Assembly: GCA_051881775.1 (NCBI GenBank)
Contig: JBJEQN010000026.1
Span: 4,653 to 68,652, forward strand
Source: UMGS363 sp051881775
GTDB taxonomy: Bacteria; Bacillota; Clostridia; Oscillospirales; Ruminococcaceae
DNA length: 64,000 nt
Direction of reading: 5' to 3'
In this document: positions 32,873 through 40,828 of the stretch, piece by piece
How the letters are laid out: every line of letters starts with the position of its first letter
How positions within the stretch are numbered: the first letter of the stretch is position 1
Translations under genes and position numbers: made by a program
Notes under the pieces: model-generated
What the model saw: only the letters and a program-made list of their open reading frames with translations
What the model was told of the DNA's origin: nothing
Database searches by the model: none

Positions 32873-33826
32873 ATGACGAAAAAACAATGGCTTATCATTA
32901 TTTTTACGGTGGCGGCATTCGTGGTTTTTGACCTTGGCATATATTTATGCTTTACGTCAAGGTATATTGACCGCTCCCCCGAGCTTATGAAAAGCAGTTC
33001 GATAGAGCTTGACAAGTATCTTCCCTTTGAGGAAAATTCCCTTGCTGTAAAAACGGAAACAGACCTTACCCTTTCGGGGGAGCTTCCCGTTCTGGACGGC
33101 GCAACGGCACTTTTCCCCATTTATTCCGCTTTTATGAACGCATACTACCCCGAAGGAAGCTGCGAGTTCACGGGTGACGGCTTCACGGAAGAAAGCCTGC
33201 TGCAGAAAACAGGCACCACAGGCGCATACAAGGCTATATGCGACGGCACGGCGGACATTATTTTCGTTGCACAGCCCTCTGAAAAGCAGCTTGAATATGC
33301 GGAAAGTCAGGGTGCAAAGCTGGAGTTTGTTCCCATTGGCTATGAAGCCTTTGTATTTATCGTAAATTCGGACAATCCCGTAGACGGTCTTACCGCACAG
33401 CAGATAAAGGATATTTACAGCGGCAAAATCAAAAACTGGAAAGAGCTTGGGGGCGAAAACACGCCTATAATACCCTTGCAGAGAGCGGAAAACAGCGGCT
33501 CTCAGACGGCGATGGTGTCATTTATGGGCGATACTCCCCTTATGGAGCCGCCTGCGGTGCTTTTCGGCAGGTCAATAGGCTACTCCTTCCGCTTTTACGT
33601 TTCGGACATTTCGGGAAAACAGGACATAAAAATGCTTTCCGTCAACGGCGTTTACCCCGACAAGGAAAGCATACGAAACGGCAGCTATCCCATAACGGAC
33701 TGCTTCTATGCCGTTTACCGCAAGGACTGCACAAATGAAAATGTAACTCTGCTCATTGACAGGATACTTTCCCCTGAGGGGCAGGATATTATAGAACGCA
33801 CCGGCTATGTCGGAATAACTAACTGA
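32873..33826 (+). CDS. PstS-like phosphate-binding domain protein, orphan
   Basis: This 317-aa protein has an N-terminal membrane segment (about 6-28) without a lipobox, followed by a periplasmic-binding-protein type 2 domain of the PstS kind: LDGATALFPIYSAFMNAYYP near 73-92, CDGTADIIFVAQPSE, FVPIGYEAFVFIVN and the TAQQIKDIYSGKIKNWKELGG block near 174-195. PstS proteins capture phosphate for an ABC importer, but no pstCAB genes are nearby. It may be membrane-anchored and serve in sensing or in binding another anion. The rare anchor instead of a lipoprotein signal supports a role outside standard uptake (inference). Confidence 0.85.
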   Translation: MTKKQWLIIIFTVAAFVVFDLGIYLCFTSRYIDRSPELMKSSSIELDKYLPFEENSLAVKTETDLTLSGELPVLDGATALFPIYSAFMNAYYPEGSCEFTGDGFTEESLLQKTGTTGAYKAICDGTADIIFVAQPSEKQLEYAESQGAKLEFVPIGYEAFVFIVNSDNPVDGLTAQQIKDIYSGKIKNWKELGGENTPIIPLQRAENSGSQTAMVSFMGDTPLMEPPAVLFGRSIGYSFRFYVSDISGKQDIKMLSVNGVYPDKESIRNGSYPITDCFYAVYRKDCTNENVTLLIDRILSPEGQDIIERTGYVGITN

Positions 33827-33840
33827 AAGGAATTTTTATT

Positions 33841-34128
33841 ATGCTTACAAGCAAACAGCGCTCTGTATTAAAGGGCATTGCCGCAAAGGAGGACACCATT
33901 CTCCAGGTTGGCAAAAATGGGATAATAGATACACTCGTTGTACAGGTCTCGGACGCATTAAAGGCGAGAGAGCTTATTAAAATGAAGGTGCTTGACGGCG
34001 CAATGCTCACCGCCGAGGAAGCTGCAAACGAGCTTGCGGAAAAGACCAAATCTGAAGTCGTTCACGTTATCGGAAACAAGTTCGTGCTTTTCAAGAGAAA
34101 TCCCCAGAAGCCGAAGATAACCTTCTGA
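33841..34128 (+). CDS. yhbY: YhbY-family RNA-binding protein (CRM domain)
   Basis: This 95-aa protein is a single CRM domain with LTSKQRSVLKGIAA, LQVGKNGI and VVHVIGNKFVLFKRNP. YhbY-type proteins bind pre-50S particles and aid ribosome assembly. GAAAGGA precedes the ATG. It overlaps closely with nadD (1-bp gap), as in other Firmicutes. Confidence 0.95.
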   Translation: MLTSKQRSVLKGIAAKEDTILQVGKNGIIDTLVVQVSDALKARELIKMKVLDGAMLTAEEAANELAEKTKSEVVHVIGNKFVLFKRNPQKPKITF

Positions 34129-34129
34129 T

Positions 34130-34735
34130 ATGAAAACTGCAATTTTCGGGGGCAGCTTCAACCCCGTTCACAACGGGCATATAAATCTTGTTAAGGAAAT
34201 TTGCCGCAAGGTAAGCCTTGACAGGGTAATAGTTATGCCGACCTATATTTCGCCCTTCAAAAAGGACGACAGCGGCTTCGTTGCCGATGGAAAGGACAGG
34301 CTTGAAATGTGCAGGCTTGCCTTTGAGGACTGCGGCTTTGCGGAGGTAAGCGGTTACGAGCTTTCACGGGCGCAGGTCAGCTATTCGGTGGACACCGTTG
34401 CGCATTTTCGGGAAATTTACCCCCATGACGAGCTTTTCTTCATAATGGGCAGCGATATGCTGCTTTCCTTTGAAAAATGGCACAGGTTTAAGGATATACT
34501 GAAAATGTGCAGCCTTATTGCCGCTTCAAGAGAGGATAAGCAAAGTGACCTTGACCTTCTTGAAGAAAAGGCGGAGCAGCTTCGTGCTTACGGGCAGGTC
34601 ATAATTACGGAAATTTCAGCTTATGAGATGTCCTCTACCTTAATTCGTGAAAAAATTATGAAAAATCAGGATATATCTTGCTATATGCCGGAAAAAGTAG
34701 TAAAATATATTGAAGATAACCATATTTACGGATAA
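34130..34735 (+). CDS. nadD: Nicotinate-nucleotide adenylyltransferase
   Basis: NadD makes deamido-NAD from nicotinate mononucleotide and ATP. This 201-aa protein has the nucleotidyltransferase signature AIFGGSFNPVHNGHINL near residues 4-20 and the late ISAYEMSSTLIRE near 162-174 matching the ISxTxIR motif. Length and position between yhbY and yqeK are typical. Confidence 0.97.
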   Translation: MKTAIFGGSFNPVHNGHINLVKEICRKVSLDRVIVMPTYISPFKKDDSGFVADGKDRLEMCRLAFEDCGFAEVSGYELSRAQVSYSVDTVAHFREIYPHDELFFIMGSDMLLSFEKWHRFKDILKMCSLIAASREDKQSDLDLLEEKAEQLRAYGQVIITEISAYEMSSTLIREKIMKNQDISCYMPEKVVKYIEDNHIYG

Positions 34736-34748
34736 AGGATTGAGGAAA

Positions 34749-35339
34749 ATGTATTCGGATGCGGAGCTTACGGACATTTTAAGCATAAGACTTTCCAAAA
34801 AAAGATTTACACACAGCCTTAACGTGGCTGCGGAGGCGAAAAAACTGGCGGAATTCTACGGCTACAAAGACCCCGGCGAGGCTTACACGGCAGGTCTTGT
34901 TCACGACTGCTGCAAGGAGATACCTGCCGAGGAGCAGCTTGCAATGGTGAAGAAATCACGGCGGAATGTCTGTGACGCAGAGCTTGCGACGCCTGCCCTT
35001 TACCACGCAATTGCAGGAGCCTACTATGCGGAGCACGTTTTCGGCTTTACAAACGAGGATTTTCTTAACTCCATACGCTACCACACCACGGGCAGGGCAA
35101 ATATGAGCCGCATTGAGGAGATAGTTTATCTTGCCGACCTTATTTCCGCAGAGCGCAGCTACAAGGACGTTGATAAAATGCGCAAGGCGGCATACCAGAG
35201 CGTTAACAAGGCTATGCTTGCGGCGCTGAGATTTTCGGTAACGGAGGTTGTGGGCAAGGGCTCCCTTCTTCCGCTCCACACCATTGAGGCTTACAATCAA
35301 TACACCCTTATAGATAGAGAGGAAAATTCCAACGATTAA
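34749..35339 (+). CDS. yqeK: YqeK-type HD-domain phosphohydrolase
   Basis: The ATG at 34749, with AAAGGA 8 nt upstream, gives 196 aa. It has an HD pair in AGLVHDCCKEIP near residues 51-52, an earlier H in RFTHSLNVA and RYHTTGRANMS near 111-121. YqeK proteins hydrolyse diadenosine tetraphosphate in Gram-positives. It lies between nadD and rsfS, the conserved order. Confidence 0.93.
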   Translation: MYSDAELTDILSIRLSKKRFTHSLNVAAEAKKLAEFYGYKDPGEAYTAGLVHDCCKEIPAEEQLAMVKKSRRNVCDAELATPALYHAIAGAYYAEHVFGFTNEDFLNSIRYHTTGRANMSRIEEIVYLADLISAERSYKDVDKMRKAAYQSVNKAMLAALRFSVTEVVGKGSLLPLHTIEAYNQYTLIDREENSND

Positions 35340-35358
35340 GAAAGGATGATCATTTATA

Positions 35359-35718
35359 ATGACTCAGCAGGAAATGCTTGAAATCGCTGTCAAGGCTCTC
35401 GACAGCAAAAAAGCGGAGGATATTCAGGTGATAAAGATAAAGGATCTGTCAATTATCGCAGACTATTTTATCATTGCCGACGGTACGTCTTCCACCCAGA
35501 CAAGAGCCCTTGCGGACGAGGTGGAATTCAAGCTGGGCGAAGCAGGCGTCAAGCCCCGTCAGGTTCAGGGCAACAACGGCTCAAACTGGATAATTCTTGA
35601 TTATTCCGATATTGTTATCCACGTTTTCTCCAAAGACCAGAGGGAATTTTATAATCTTGAACGCTTATGGAGCGACGGTGAGCAGATAGATGTTTCAAAG
35701 TGGGTAAAGTCAAACTGA
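35359..35718 (+). CDS. rsfS: Ribosomal silencing factor RsfS
   Basis: This 119-aa protein binds L14 and blocks joining of the ribosomal subunits when nutrients are low. It has IADYFIIADGTSSTQTRALADEVE near 33-56 and WIILDYSDIVIHVFSKDQREFYNLE near 78-102, both diagnostic. It ends the yhbY-nadD-yqeK-rsfS cluster. Confidence 0.97.
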   Translation: MTQQEMLEIAVKALDSKKAEDIQVIKIKDLSIIADYFIIADGTSSTQTRALADEVEFKLGEAGVKPRQVQGNNGSNWIILDYSDIVIHVFSKDQREFYNLERLWSDGEQIDVSKWVKSN

Positions 35719-35786
35719 CTTAGGCAAACTGACCTTTGCTCAGACAATAGGAAAATCATAAAATTTAGTATAAAGGATTGATAAAA

Positions 35787-38228
35787 ATGGCTGAACGCTA
35801 CGATCATGCCGCAATCGAAAAGAAGTGGCAGAAATACTGGGAGGAGAATGAGACCTTCAAGACCGATGTATGGGATTTCTCCAAGCCCAAATACTATGTT
35901 CTTGATATGTTCCCCTACCCTTCAGGCGTTGGTCTTCACGCAGGACACCCCGAGGGCTACACCGCCACGGACATTGTTTCCCGAATGAAGAGAATGCAGG
36001 GCTACAACGTTCTTCACCCTATGGGCTACGACTCCTTCGGTCTGCCTGCGGAGCAGTATGCCGTAACTACAGGCAATCACCCCAACGGCTTTACTCAGGA
36101 AAACATAAAGACCTTCTCAAAGCAGCTGAAAGAGCTTGGCTTTGACTACGACTGGTCAAAAATGATAGCTACCTCCGACCCAAAGTTCTACAAGTGGACA
36201 CAGTGGATATTCAAGCAGCTTTATCTTGACGGCTATGCAAAGTATGTTGATATGCCCGTAAACTGGTGCGAGGAGCTTGGCACCGTGCTTTCCAACGATG
36301 AGGTCATTGACGGCAAGTCCGAGCGCGGCGGCTATCCCGTTGTAAGAAAAAATATGAAGCAGTGGGTCATCGACCAGCCTGCTTTTGCGGAAAAACTCCT
36401 TGAAGGACTTGAAGAGATAGACTGGCCGGAATCCACAAAGGCTATGCAGCGCAACTGGATAGGCAAATCCACGGGCGTTGAGGTAAAGTTTGATATTGTG
36501 GGCGGCGGCGAGTTCAGCATCTACACCACCTGTATCGAAACTATTTACGGCATCACCTTTATGGTGCTTGCTCCAGACGGCGACATCGTTAAGTCGCTTA
36601 TGCCCCGTATAACCAACAAGGATGAGGTACAGGCATACATTGACGAAACGTTAAAGAAAAACGATATGGACCGCACCGAGCTTAACAAGACAAAGTCGGG
36701 CTGCGAGCTGAAAGGCGTTACCTGCATAAATCCCGTTAACGGCAAGGAAGTCAGAATGTTCATCGGCGACTTTGTTCTTGCAAGCTACGGCACAGGCGCA
36801 GTTATGGCTGTTCCTTCCCACGACCAGCGTGACTTTGAATATGCGGTAGCACACAACATTGATATGATACAGGTAATCGACGGCGACGAAAAGCTGGGAC
36901 ACGTTGACGTTTCCGAAAAGGCTTTTGAAAAGGACGATTATCTCGGCAAGGGCTACAGACTTATCAATTCCGAGGAATTCACGGGTCTTACCGTTGAAGA
37001 GGCAAAGGAAGCCATAACTTGTAAACTTGAAAAAATGGGCGTTGCAAAGCGCACCACAAACTATCATTTCAGAGAATGGATATTTGCCCGTCAGCGTTAC
37101 TGGGGCGAGCCAGTTCCCGTTGTTCACACCGAGGACGGCAAAATACACGTTCTTGCCGACGAGGAGCTTCCTCTCATTCTTCCTGAGCTTGAAGATTACA
37201 AGGGCAAAAACGGCAAGGCACCTCTTGAAAATGCGACCGAGTGGAAGCAGTATGACAAAAACGGTGTAAAGGGCACAAGAGAGACCTCTACAATGCCCGG
37301 CTCCGCAGGTTCAAGCTGGTACTATTTCAGATATATCGACCCCGATAACGACAAGGAATTTGCAGACCCCGAGCTTTTGAAGCACTGGATGCCTGTTGAC
37401 CTTTATATCGGCGGCCCCGAACACGCAGTAGGTCACCTTATGTACTCCCGTATCTGGAACAGGTACCTTTACGACAAGGGTCTTGCACCTACCAAGGAGC
37501 CGTTCAAGAAGCTGGTACATCAGGGAATGATTCTCGGCGAAAACGGCATAAAAATGGGCAAGAGATACCCCGAATATGTTGTTAACCCCAGCGATATTGT
37601 AAGAGATTACGGTGCCGATACCCTCAGACTTTACGAAATGTTCATGGGTCCTCTTGAAGTTTCAAAGCCCTGGAGCAGTTCCGGCGTTGAGGGCGCAAAG
37701 AAGTTCATCACAAGAGTATGGAATTTCTTTACCGAGCCTGCAAACCTTACAGAGGACAATGACGGCACTCTTACAAGAGTATATCATCAGACCGTTAAGA
37801 AGGTCACGGACGATTTTGAAGCCCTTGCGTTCAATACCGCTATCAGCCAGCTTATGATATTTATGAACGCCGCTTACAAGGCAGGAAAATGCCCCAAGGA
37901 GTACGCCGAGGGCATTGTAAAGCTGCTCTCCCCCGTAACTCCTCACGTTTGCGAGGAAATGTGGAGCATTCTCGGTCACGATAAGACCATTGCTTACGAG
38001 TCATGGCCTGTTTATGACGAAAAGGAGCTTGTAGTTGACGAGATAGAGATAGCTGTTCAGATAAACGGCAAGCTCAGAGGCAAGATAATGGTGGGCGTTG
38101 ACGAGGAGCAGGAGTCCGCTCTTGCAAAGGCTAAGGAACAGCCCGATGTAAAGGCATTTCTTGAAGGCAAAAACATTGTCAAGGAAATTTATGTCAAGGG
38201 CAGGATAGTAAATATCGTTGCAAAATAA
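35787..38228 (+). CDS. leuS: Leucyl-tRNA synthetase
   Basis: The ATG at 35787 (AAAGGA 9 nt upstream) gives 813 aa. The class I HIGH-type motif is HAGH in PYPSGVGLHAGHPEGYT near residue 49. The editing domain spans about 220-410 (LTKTKSGCELKGV region included). The KMSKS loop reads KMGKR (ENGIKMGKRYPEYV near 593). The anticodon-binding and C-terminal domains follow. Length is within the family range. No T-box leader fits in the 68 bp before the gene, so tRNA-dependent control is not visible. Confidence 0.97.
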   Translation: MAERYDHAAIEKKWQKYWEENETFKTDVWDFSKPKYYVLDMFPYPSGVGLHAGHPEGYTATDIVSRMKRMQGYNVLHPMGYDSFGLPAEQYAVTTGNHPNGFTQENIKTFSKQLKELGFDYDWSKMIATSDPKFYKWTQWIFKQLYLDGYAKYVDMPVNWCEELGTVLSNDEVIDGKSERGGYPVVRKNMKQWVIDQPAFAEKLLEGLEEIDWPESTKAMQRNWIGKSTGVEVKFDIVGGGEFSIYTTCIETIYGITFMVLAPDGDIVKSLMPRITNKDEVQAYIDETLKKNDMDRTELNKTKSGCELKGVTCINPVNGKEVRMFIGDFVLASYGTGAVMAVPSHDQRDFEYAVAHNIDMIQVIDGDEKLGHVDVSEKAFEKDDYLGKGYRLINSEEFTGLTVEEAKEAITCKLEKMGVAKRTTNYHFREWIFARQRYWGEPVPVVHTEDGKIHVLADEELPLILPELEDYKGKNGKAPLENATEWKQYDKNGVKGTRETSTMPGSAGSSWYYFRYIDPDNDKEFADPELLKHWMPVDLYIGGPEHAVGHLMYSRIWNRYLYDKGLAPTKEPFKKLVHQGMILGENGIKMGKRYPEYVVNPSDIVRDYGADTLRLYEMFMGPLEVSKPWSSSGVEGAKKFITRVWNFFTEPANLTEDNDGTLTRVYHQTVKKVTDDFEALAFNTAISQLMIFMNAAYKAGKCPKEYAEGIVKLLSPVTPHVCEEMWSILGHDKTIAYESWPVYDEKELVVDEIEIAVQINGKLRGKIMVGVDEEQESALAKAKEQPDVKAFLEGKNIVKEIYVKGRIVNIVAK

Positions 38229-38302
38229 CTGCTCAGGTTATACAATGCCGATGTAGGACAAAAAATTGCAGCAAAATTTGTGCAAGATTTTTGATTTATC
38301 TC

Positions 38303-38331
38303 TTGACAATCGGCGTATTATATTGTATAAT
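38303..38331 (+). promoter_or_regulatory. Promoter of rpsU
   Basis: Perfect TTGACA (38303-38308) and TATAAT (38326-38331) with 17-bp spacing, about 56 bp before the rpsU start. rpsU therefore has transcription separate from leuS. Confidence 0.9.
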
Positions 38332-38387
38332 TATGAAGTTGTATCTAATATAAACCTCTGCCTGAGCGGCAAAGGGAGGGAATCAAA

Positions 38388-38561
38388 TTGGCAGAAATTC
38401 GTGTTGGCAAAAACGAATCCTTGGAAACTGCTCTTAAGCGTTTTAAGAGAAGCTGTGCTAAGGACGGCGTTATCGCTGAAGTTCGTAAAAGAGAACACTA
38501 TGAGAAGCCTTCGGTAAAGCGTAAGAAGAAGTCCGAAGCTGCTCGTAAGCGTAAGTATTAA
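38388..38561 (+). CDS. rpsU: 30S ribosomal protein S21 (bS21), TTG start
   Basis: This 57-aa basic protein reads MAEIRVGKNESLETALKRFK and ends SEAARKRKY, a full bS21. It starts with TTG at 38388, with AGGGAGGG about 8 nt upstream; no ATG is available at the right place. S21 joins the 30S platform near the anti-Shine-Dalgarno sequence. It has its own strong promoter and a terminator directly after. Confidence 0.96.
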   Translation: MAEIRVGKNESLETALKRFKRSCAKDGVIAEVRKREHYEKPSVKRKKKSEAARKRKY

Positions 38562-38586
38562 TTTTAATATTATTATCGCTTTAGTA

Positions 38587-38629
38587 GAACGGCGGCAGGT
38601 ATTTTTACTGCCGCCGTTCTTGTTTTGAA
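38587..38629 (+). terminator. Terminator after rpsU
   Basis: An 11-bp GC-rich stem AACGGCGGCAG / CTGCCGCCGTT is followed by CTTGTTTT. It lies between rpsU and yqeG, so part of the transcription probably stops here. Confidence 0.82.
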
Positions 38630-38643
38630 AGGATAGTTGCAAA

Positions 38644-39129
38644 ATGCTGTTCAGACCTACCGCCGCCTTGAAAAGCGTGCTTGAACTTACCCCGGAAATA
38701 CTCGGAAAAATGGGCGTGGAGGCTCTTATACTTGACCTTGACAACACGCTTACCACGCATAACAATCCCCACCCTGCAAAAGGCGTTCCCGAATGGCTGG
38801 ACGAAATGCGTAAGGCAGGAATAAAGCTGCTTATCGTTTCAAACAACCATGCGCCGAGGGTGGAGCCTTTTGCAAAGGCACTGAAGCTGGATTTTGTTCC
38901 CGAGGGAGCAAAGCCGCTGCCCAAGGGCTACAATATCGCAGTAAAAAAGTTCGGTCTGCCCAAGGAAAGGGTCTGCGCAGTTGGAGATCAGATATTCACG
39001 GACATTCTCGGGGCGAATCTTGCAGGGATAAAGTCGGTTTTCGTTTATCCCATTGAGTTTGAAAGCGGATTTTTCTTTAAAATTAAAAGGTTTTTTGAAA
39101 AGCCGTTCAGACCTAAGAATTACTTATAA
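38644..39129 (+). CDS. yqeG: YqeG-family HAD phosphatase
   Basis: This 161-aa HAD-superfamily protein has motif I LILDLDNTLTTH near residues 30-41 (DLDNT), motif II LLIVSNNHA near 61-69 and motif III/IV KRKGYNIA with CAVGDQIFTDILGAN near 111-125. YqeG proteins are predicted phosphatases, with PGP-like activity proposed for relatives. GAAAGGA precedes the ATG. It ends 12 bp before the next gene. Confidence 0.93.
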   Translation: MLFRPTAALKSVLELTPEILGKMGVEALILDLDNTLTTHNNPHPAKGVPEWLDEMRKAGIKLLIVSNNHAPRVEPFAKALKLDFVPEGAKPLPKGYNIAVKKFGLPKERVCAVGDQIFTDILGANLAGIKSVFVYPIEFESGFFFKIKRFFEKPFRPKNYL

Positions 39130-39141
39130 AGGTGATATTGT

Positions 39142-39876
39142 ATGATAACAAAAAAATGCAAGGACTGCGGAAAGGAATTTACCATTACCGATGGAGAGAT
39201 AGACTTTTACCGTTCCAAAGGCTTTGAACTTCCCAACAGATGCAAAAGCTGCCGTGATAAAAGGAAAAGCCAAAAAGCTGCCCCTGCTGCACAAAGCAGT
39301 AACGGCAAAAACAGCCGCTCCAAGTCCGTTCTGACCGCTGTACTTATTGCAGCTGTATTGCTGATAGCGCTGATCGTAAAGGTTTCGGATGTTATAACAC
39401 CCGTACAGACATCCTTACCGGAAATTACAGACACTTCCGTTTATACCGCAGAGGAAACAACGCCTGCTGTAACCACTTCTGCCCTCACATCAACGGAAAT
39501 TACGTCAGAACTTGCTGATATGACCACTGCGGCAGAAACCACATCTGCATATCCGGAAACCACGAGCTCCGCCGCCCAAGTCACAACAACAGCTGAACCG
39601 GAACAACAAGTTCTTCATTTCCGCAGCAATAAACTTCTTGAAGAACATTACGAAAAGCACGGCATTGATATGGGATTCAGTTCCGCAGCCGAGTACGAAG
39701 CCGCAGCAGCAGCCGTTGTCAACTCTCCGGACGCTCTCCACAAGCTGGAAAAGGAAGATAACGATGATGTTTACTACATCGAAAGCACAAATGAGTTTGT
39801 AATAGTTTCCACCGACGGCTATATCAGAACGTATTTCAGTCCCGACAGCGGAAAAGAATATTTCGATAGACAATAA
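39142..39876 (+). CDS. Zinc-ribbon membrane protein with Thr-rich linker
   Basis: This 244-aa protein starts with a zinc ribbon (CKDC and CKSC pairs, about residues 6-37) containing the FYRSKGFELPNRC pattern seen in small zinc-ribbon proteins of Firmicutes. One membrane helix follows (about 64-80), then a Thr/Ser/Glu-rich stretch to about 155 and a C-terminal domain of 90 residues. The plan is like the array at 269-3274, a cytosolic metal-binding head, one helix and an outside domain, but the zinc ribbons differ. Function unknown. Confidence 0.8.
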   Translation: MITKKCKDCGKEFTITDGEIDFYRSKGFELPNRCKSCRDKRKSQKAAPAAQSSNGKNSRSKSVLTAVLIAAVLLIALIVKVSDVITPVQTSLPEITDTSVYTAEETTPAVTTSALTSTEITSELADMTTAAETTSAYPETTSSAAQVTTTAEPEQQVLHFRSNKLLEEHYEKHGIDMGFSSAAEYEAAAAAVVNSPDALHKLEKEDNDDVYYIESTNEFVIVSTDGYIRTYFSPDSGKEYFDRQ

Positions 39877-39881
39877 ATTAA

Positions 39882-40045
39882 GGGGTTCTCTAAAAACCGG
39901 GACTCGAGCAAATTTTCGTCCATGACTTTATTCAGCTGCAAGGCAACAAACCGCCGTAATACTTGATGTATTACAAGGTTTGTTAACGCAGCAGATGAAT
40001 AAAGTCATAGAAAATTTGCCGAGAAGGAGGTTTTTAGAGGTTCCC
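39882..40045. mobile_element. 164-bp palindromic MITE-like element, copy 2
   Basis: This copy is identical to 26454-26617. It is flanked by TTAA on both sides (copy 1 has ATAA), the best evidence that these are separate insertions with 4-bp target duplications. It lies between two convergent genes. Confidence 0.88.
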
Positions 40046-40051
40046 TTAACA

Positions 40052-40090
40052 AAAAACAAAACCGCCGCAGGAAAACTCCTTCGGCGGTCT
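40052..40090 (-). terminator. Terminator of the rubrerythrin gene
   Basis: On the minus strand CCGCCG / CGGCGG with a loop of 14 nt is followed by TTTTGTTTTTTG. It lies about 20 bp after the stop codon. Confidence 0.85.
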
Positions 40091-40110
40091 TGCTGTATAT
40101 AGGTAACGAA

Positions 40111-40656
40111 TTAAGCGAAATATCTGTCGAGCAGACCCTTGAATGCTCTGCCGTGTCTTGCTTCGTCCTTAGCCATTTCGTGAACGGTGTCGTGGATAGC
40201 GTCAAGATTAAGCTCCTTAGCCTTCTTTGCAAGCTGGAGCTTACCTTCGCAAGCGCCGCTCTCAGCCTGATAGCGCATTTCAAGGTTCTTCTTTGTGGAA
40301 TCGGTAACAACTTCGCCGAGAAGCTCTGCAAACTTAGCTGCGTGTTCTGCTTCTTCGTAAGCTGCCTTCTCATAGTAAAGACCAACTTCGGGGTAGCCCT
40401 CTCTGAAAGCAACTCTTGCCATTGCAAGGTACATACCAACCTCGGAACATTCACCGTTGAAGTTCTGTCTGAGGCCTTCGATGATCTCGGGGTCAACGTC
40501 CTTTGCGGAGCCTACAACGTGGTCGCAAGCCCAGAGAGCGCTGTCGTCGGAAGCGGCTGTGAACTTAGAAGCAGGTGCCTTACACTGGGGGCACTGCTCG
40601 GGAGCGTTTTCTCCCTCATAAACATAACCGCAGATTGAACAGATCCATTTTTTCAT
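40111..40656 (-). CDS. rbr: Rubrerythrin, rubredoxin-first type
   Basis: This 181-aa protein reduces peroxide in anaerobes. The rubredoxin domain is at the N-terminus (CSICGYVYEG and CPQCKAP, about residues 6-28). The ferritin-like diiron domain follows, with ExxY/ExxH pairs such as FNGECSEVGMY, YEEAEHAAKF and KDEARHGRAF. This order is the reverse of classical rubrerythrin and is found in several Clostridia. AGGAGG precedes the ATG. It has its own promoter with a palindrome in the spacer. Confidence 0.96.
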   Translation of the reverse strand: MKKWICSICGYVYEGENAPEQCPQCKAPASKFTAASDDSALWACDHVVGSAKDVDPEIIEGLRQNFNGECSEVGMYLAMARVAFREGYPEVGLYYEKAAYEEAEHAAKFAELLGEVVTDSTKKNLEMRYQAESGACEGKLQLAKKAKELNLDAIHDTVHEMAKDEARHGRAFKGLLDRYFA

Positions 40657-40754
40657 TTTAAATTCCTCCTGTAAAATTATTTTCCGCCATTCGGTAAGAA
40701 GGCGGTACCTATATACATTGCCGGAACATTCTTTTGTTCCGTAACTGTAATTAA

Positions 40755-40783
40755 ACTATACCACAAAAGTATAGCTTTGTCAA
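40755..40783 (-). promoter_or_regulatory. Rubrerythrin promoter with internal palindrome
   Basis: On the minus strand TTGACA (40778-40783) and TATAGT (40755-40760) are 17 bp apart. Between and over them is CTATAC-N7-GTATAG (40756-40774). A repressor bound there would block polymerase. It is not a clear PerR or Fur box. Confidence 0.8.
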
Positions 40784-40828
40784 GAGCGAAAAGTAAATTT
40801 AACAAAACTTTTTTATTTGCAAATTATT

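Noticed and set aside
35700..35786. A T-box leader before leuS.
   Set aside because: Only 68 bp separate rsfS and leuS, and no T-box bulge sequence or terminator is seen.
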